From Pontibacter litorisediminis (GTDB lineage Bacteria > Bacteroidota > Bacteroidia > Cytophagales > Hymenobacteraceae): DNA of 64,000 nucleotides. The position numbers were made by a program, and so were the translations under genes. Below are positions 60,232-64,000 of this stretch, in pieces (positions within the stretch are counted from its first letter, which is position 1; every line of letters starts with the position of its first letter). The stretch lies in assembly GCF_029360645.1 (NCBI RefSeq), contig NZ_JARDUA010000001.1, forward strand, positions 1,178,001 through 1,242,000, in the 5' to 3' direction. Under the pieces are notes generated by a model. The model saw only the letters and a list, made by a program, of their open reading frames with translations, had not been told where the DNA came from and searched no databases.

Positions 60232-61668
60232 TTATACTTGCGCTTTTAGCAGGTGCGGACGCTCGGCGTGCACTTTCAGGATCAGCTCCCCGAACAGCGT
60301 GTTCACCCAGGCAAACCATTTTCTGGTGAAGTTTGTCGGGTCGTCCTTGTGGAAAGACTCGTGCATGAAGCCGGTGCCGGCGTGCGTGTTCTTGAGCTGG
60401 TGCAGGCATTCCTTTATCTCCTCATCCGACTGGCTCGTCAGGGCCTGCATGATGATGCTCATCGGCCAGATCATGTCCACCCCGGTGTGCGGGCCGCCAA
60501 TGCCATGTCCGGCCTTGCCTACAAAGTACCAGGGGTTGTCCTGGCCAAGTATGAACTTGCGGGTGTTCTGGTAGATCGGGTCTTCCACCGGGCAGCAGCC
60601 CAGGTACGGCATGGCCAGCAGGCTCGGCACGTTGGCATCGTCCATGAACAGCTCGTTGCCGAAGCCGTCCACCTCGAACGGGTGCACCTTGCCGTAGTTC
60701 AGGTGCTCCGCCACCGCATATTCCTGCAGGGCCTTCTCTACCTCGTCGGCCAGGGCCGTGCACTCGGCGGCGAAGGTTTTGTCTTTCCTGAGCTTCTCGC
60801 TCATCTCGGCCAGCTGGCGCAGCGAGGTGACGGCAAAGTAGTTGGACGGCACCAGGAACAGGTAGATCGTGGCGTCGTCGGACGGGCGGAAGGTGGAGCA
60901 GATCAGCCCTACCGGCTTGATCGGGTTACCGTAGCCGGAGCCTGCCACCGTGTCGGTTTGCCAGCCGGTCACGCGCTGGAACTTGTAGGGCCCTTTGTCC
61001 TCCTTGCGCTGCTGCTCCTTGAAGGTCTTCACCACCAGGCGCATAGCTTTCTCCCATTCCGCATCAAACGGGTTTGTATCGCCGGAGGCTTTCCAGTAGT
61101 GGTAGCCCAAGCGGATCGGGTAGCACAGCGAGTCGATCTCCCACTTGCGCTCGTGGATGCCGGGCTGCATCTTGGTCAGGTCCTTGGCCCACTCCCCTTC
61201 CTTGGTCGCATCGTCGTAGAAGGCGTTGGCGTAGGGGTCTTTGAGGATGTAGCTGGTCTGGCGGTTGATCACGCCGGCGATCAGTTTCTGCAGCGGCTTG
61301 TCCTTGTCCATCAGCGCCAGGTAAGGCCACACCTGCGCCGAGCTGTCGCGCAGCCACATGGCGTCGATGTCCCCGGTGATCACGTAGGTATCCGGGCGGC
61401 CGTTCTTCTCCTGGTAGTTAACGGTGGTGTCCAGGGTGCTGGGAAGGCAGTTCTCGAACATCCAGGCCAGCTCTTTGTCGGCGATGCTCTTCTTCACCTC
61501 CTTGATCGCTTTCTCCACCGCCTTGCTCGTGAAGTGGCGCTCCGAGAGGGCGGGGCGCTGGCTCTCGAACTTCTGCTTCTGGGCAAACGACATGAACGAA
61601 AAGCCGGAGGCGGCGATGCCGGCTGTCGCGATCGCGCCGGTCTTAACAAAATCTCTTCTTGTAGGCAT
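60232..61668 (-). CDS. GH125 exo-alpha-1,6-mannosidase, Tat-exported
   Basis: This 478-residue enzyme matches GH125, metal-independent exo-alpha-1,6-mannosidases that act on the N-glycan core and high-mannose branches. It has a twin-arginine signal (MPTRRDFVKTG). Typical segments are MFENCLPSTLDTTVNY, YVITGDIDAMWLRDSSAQVWPY (cited for DIDAMWLRDSSAQ, containing the catalytic-region Asp), DDANVPSLLAMPYLG and HESFHKDDP with another acidic residue. It lies upstream of the glycosylasparaginase on the same strand (286 bp with a repeat between). With the two GH92 enzymes, it would clear the alpha-mannose of N-glycans. Start and length are normal. Confidence 0.94.
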   Translation of the reverse strand: MPTRRDFVKTGAIATAGIAASGFSFMSFAQKQKFESQRPALSERHFTSKAVEKAIKEVKKSIADKELAWMFENCLPSTLDTTVNYQEKNGRPDTYVITGDIDAMWLRDSSAQVWPYLALMDKDKPLQKLIAGVINRQTSYILKDPYANAFYDDATKEGEWAKDLTKMQPGIHERKWEIDSLCYPIRLGYHYWKASGDTNPFDAEWEKAMRLVVKTFKEQQRKEDKGPYKFQRVTGWQTDTVAGSGYGNPIKPVGLICSTFRPSDDATIYLFLVPSNYFAVTSLRQLAEMSEKLRKDKTFAAECTALADEVEKALQEYAVAEHLNYGKVHPFEVDGFGNELFMDDANVPSLLAMPYLGCCPVEDPIYQNTRKFILGQDNPWYFVGKAGHGIGGPHTGVDMIWPMSIIMQALTSQSDEEIKECLHQLKNTHAGTGFMHESFHKDDPTNFTRKWFAWVNTLFGELILKVHAERPHLLKAQV

Positions 61669-61820
61669 GGGTGTGTTAGGGGTCTTTTTGATCAGGGTAT
61701 GACCAGTAAATTTTCTGCTCTTAAATATAGTGATTATAGGGCTAAAACCTGCTCAACTCCTGATATAAGTACGACTTCTCGCCATATGGCTTGCACTACA
61801 TTGGTGTCTTATCCTGCTTG
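61669..61820. other. Short intergenic region before GH125
   Basis: This 152-bp gap between GH125 and the third GH20 contains AT-rich sequence suited to a promoter or leader. I see no clear terminator. Confidence 0.35.
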
Positions 61821-64000
61821 TTACCGCACCACAATCTCATCGGCAAAAAGCCATGCGGGTTGGCCGGCACCGTTATGGCCTTCCGGCAGTTCGGTCAGGT
61901 GGTAAGCGGTAACACGCACATACCTTGCCTTTTGCTCCGGGAACTGGGCCTTGAAATCGTGCATGGTAGCCTCCTGCTCATTTTGCGACACGGGGTTCTT
62001 CACCGTCCTTACTTCCTTAAAATTCTTGCCGTCGGTGGAAACCTCGAACTTCACAGCTGTCGGCATCATAATCCAGTCGCGGTAATGCTGCAGGCTGCCC
62101 AGGGTGATATTGGAGATTGATTTGGCCTCCCCTAAGTCCAGGGTCGCTACCATATCCCTGCCGCTGAACCCGTGCCAGTATTTGCCCACCGCGTGCCGCC
62201 CGCGCACCCCATCGGTCAGCGAGTTAGGGCCGTCAGCCATATAATGTTTGCTCACCGGGTTTTCATACTTTACCTCGCGGCCTACGGCCTTGTGCATGCT
62301 AAACGACTGCTCCGCCGACTTCAGGCCCATCACCTTGCCATTCATCACCGTCACGGCCTTCAGCACCACCGACGAATCGATCTGGATTGGTTGCTTGTAC
62401 TTTATACTTTGCGCCGTTGGCTCCGAGCCATCCAGGGTGTAGTATACTTCCCCGTTCATGGCCTCGGTAAAGAGCGTTACCAGCAGCTTGCCGCCTTCTG
62501 AGCTGGGCTTGATGTCCACGGTGAAATTGCCTTTGGAGTAATGCAGCGCTTTCTGGTCGAAGGCTTTGAACTGGGGCTGCAGGCGCTGGTTAAAGCTTAC
62601 CCAGTCGCGGCTCTCTTTCGGCGACCACACGACCTCAGCCAGGGCCAGCATGCGCGGCAGCACCATGTACTCCAGTTGCGAGGCGGAGGTAATATACTCG
62701 GTCCAGACGTTGGCCTGTGCGCCCAGCACGTGCCTGGCTTCTTCCGCTGTCAGTTCTTGCGGGATAGGCTCGTAGTCGTATACTTTTTTGAGCGTGTTAA
62801 AGCCGCCAATGGCCAACGGCTCTCCCTCCGGACCTGCCTGGTAATGGTCGAAGTAAACCGGGGAGCCAGGCGTCATGATCACGTCATGGCCCATTTTGGC
62901 AGCCTCGATGCCGCCGCTCTCGCCGCGCCAGCTCATTACCGTGGCCTGGGGTGCCAGCCCGCCCTCCAGAATCTCGTCCCAGCCAATGATGCGGCGGTTC
63001 TTGGTGAGCAGGTAGTTCTCCATGCGCTTGATGAAGTAGCTCTGTAGCTCCTCCACGTTCTTCAGGCCTTCATCGGCCATGCGCTTCTGGCAACTGGGGC
63101 ATTTTTTCCAGCCCGATTTGTCTACTTCATCGCCGCCAATGTGTACGTACTGCCCGGGAAACAGCGCCACCACCTCATCCAGCACGTCCTCCAGGAAGGT
63201 GAACACTTCCTCGTTGCCGGGGCAGTAGTTAGACGACATGTTGGTATAGTCTCCGCCCGTAAGCGGTAACTGCGCCTTGCCGCTGCAGCTCAGGTGCGGG
63301 TAAGCGGCAATGGCAGAGGCCACGTGTCCAGGCATCTCTATTTCCGGCACGATCGTGACGTTGCGCTGGGCAGCGTAGGCCACGATGTCTTTGATCTGCT
63401 CCTGGGTATAGTAGCCTCCGTAGGTGGGCTCCTCGCCTGGTTTGGCTTGTGGCCTGGCATCCCAGGGCTTGTCGGTCTGGTCCACGCGCCAGGCTGCCAC
63501 ATCCGTCAGTTTTGGGTACTTCTTGATCTCGATGCGCCAGCCCGGGTCGTCCACCAGGTGCCAGTGAAACTTGTTCATCTTGTAAGTAGCCATCAGGTCG
63601 ATGTACTGCTTCACGGCGTCAGGCGAGAAGAAATGGCGGCTCACGTCCAGGTGCATGCCGCGCCAGGTAAAGCGTGGGTAGTCCGTAATGATCATGGCCG
63701 GGACCTGCAGTGCCGCGTTGGTGCGCACGGCGGGCAGCGTTTGCAGCACCGACTGGATGCCGTACACGATACCTGCTTTGGAGTTGGCTTTTATGCTTAT
63801 CTCCGACGGCGTTACCTGTAGCTGGTAGCCCTCTTCGCCCAGGCTATTTATACTTTCAATGGCTAGTCTAATGGCTTTGCCTTTGCGTTTTTTGATCGGC
63901 AGCTCCAAACCGGAAACTTCTTTGATGCGCGCGGCCAGAAAATCAGCGGCAGGCTTGAGTTCTTTTTTCCCGTTTTCCAGGTGGATAGAAGTATGGCCGT
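61821..64000 (-). CDS. GH20 beta-N-acetylhexosaminidase (3), 5'-partial
   Basis: This gene runs off the right edge: the frame stays open from 61821 to 64000 on the minus strand, so its N-terminus is missing. The visible ~726 residues include the GH20 barrel with FHWHLVDDPGWR and the Asp/Glu pair in HIGGDEVDKSGW, both standard. A chitobiase C-terminal domain (VYYTLDGSEPTAQS) and an F5/8-type-like domain (WHGFSGRDMVATLDLGEAKS, cited for DMVATLDLGEA) follow. It resembles the first GH20 (44.7 kb) in domain order. It precedes GH125 and the glycosylasparaginase on the same strand, so the three may form one N-glycan transcript. An internal TTG at 63908 is not the real start. Confidence 0.92.
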   Translation of the reverse strand, partial: GHTSIHLENGKKELKPAADFLAARIKEVSGLELPIKKRKGKAIRLAIESINSLGEEGYQLQVTPSEISIKANSKAGIVYGIQSVLQTLPAVRTNAALQVPAMIITDYPRFTWRGMHLDVSRHFFSPDAVKQYIDLMATYKMNKFHWHLVDDPGWRIEIKKYPKLTDVAAWRVDQTDKPWDARPQAKPGEEPTYGGYYTQEQIKDIVAYAAQRNVTIVPEIEMPGHVASAIAAYPHLSCSGKAQLPLTGGDYTNMSSNYCPGNEEVFTFLEDVLDEVVALFPGQYVHIGGDEVDKSGWKKCPSCQKRMADEGLKNVEELQSYFIKRMENYLLTKNRRIIGWDEILEGGLAPQATVMSWRGESGGIEAAKMGHDVIMTPGSPVYFDHYQAGPEGEPLAIGGFNTLKKVYDYEPIPQELTAEEARHVLGAQANVWTEYITSASQLEYMVLPRMLALAEVVWSPKESRDWVSFNQRLQPQFKAFDQKALHYSKGNFTVDIKPSSEGGKLLVTLFTEAMNGEVYYTLDGSEPTAQSIKYKQPIQIDSSVVLKAVTVMNGKVMGLKSAEQSFSMHKAVGREVKYENPVSKHYMADGPNSLTDGVRGRHAVGKYWHGFSGRDMVATLDLGEAKSISNITLGSLQHYRDWIMMPTAVKFEVSTDGKNFKEVRTVKNPVSQNEQEATMHDFKAQFPEQKARYVRVTAYHLTELPEGHNGAGQPAWLFADEIVVR

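Noticed and set aside
60253-61905. Long open frame of 550 codons opposite GH125
   Set aside because: It is the antisense shadow of GH125 with no recognisable motif. High GC in the third position of the real gene keeps the opposite frame open.

Overview
The window looks like chromosome from a Cytophagales/Hymenobacteraceae-type member of the Bacteroidota, with a Pontibacter-like relative as my best guess. The evidence is an adjacent SusC/SusD pair, many secreted glycoside hydrolases with Sec, Tat or lipoprotein signals, few Shine-Dalgarno-like leaders, a GC content I judge by eye to be a little over 50%, and intergenic repeat families of the kind seen in this phylum. I see no rRNA, tRNA, CRISPR array, insertion sequence or prophage.

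Layout. A dicarboxylate/cation symporter (1-1383, possibly cut at the window edge) ends at a very long hairpin shared with a GH92 mannosidase (1533-3821). A serine hydrolase and a tiny ORF follow. From 5.8 to 11.9 kb lies a signalling-like island: three small STAS-like proteins, a soluble PAS/hybrid histidine kinase, and an 812-residue fusion of an alpha-oxoamine synthase with a GNAT-type acyltransferase. From 12 to 27.3 kb come a GH95 fucosidase, an S1-type lipoprotein sulfatase, a GH2 beta-galactosidase, a SusC-SusD-DUF3472 operon, and a lipoprotein formylglycine-generating enzyme that could mature the sulfatase. From 27.5 to 34.5 kb, two LacI-family regulators flank an apparent GalNAc operon: a nucleotidyltransferase/N-acetylhexosamine kinase fusion, a CBM9-like protein and a GH109 alpha-N-acetylgalactosaminidase. 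From 34.5 to 44.4 kb, a GMC oxidoreductase with its Tat-exported small subunit is followed by a set that fits the non-phosphorylating L-fucose route: FucP permease, mutarotase, dehydrogenase, lactonase, UxaA-type dehydratase, a second dehydrogenase and an FAH-family hydrolase. From 44.7 to 64 kb there are three GH20 hexosaminidases, a second GH92, a family-10-like glycosidase, a CBM9 protein, a GH29 fucosidase, CutC, a glycosylasparaginase and a GH125 alpha-1,6-mannosidase.

How it works together (inference). The enzymes are nearly all exo-acting and cover beta-Gal, beta-HexNAc, alpha-Man, alpha-Fuc, alpha-GalNAc, sulfate esters and the GlcNAc-Asn bond. Together they suggest a system for taking apart sulfated, fucosylated N- and O-type glycans. 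SusC/D would import oligosaccharides. Released fucose would go to pyruvate and lactate, and released HexNAc to UDP-HexNAc.

Beyond the genes, the 7-mer AAGTATA/TATACTT occurs about 80 times (counted by eye) where about 6 are expected. It is absent from the 5.8-13.4 kb stretch that contains the signalling island. Intergenic regions near 42, 50, 52.8 and 57.5 kb carry a dispersed ~210-bp repeat and short dyads whose arms covary.
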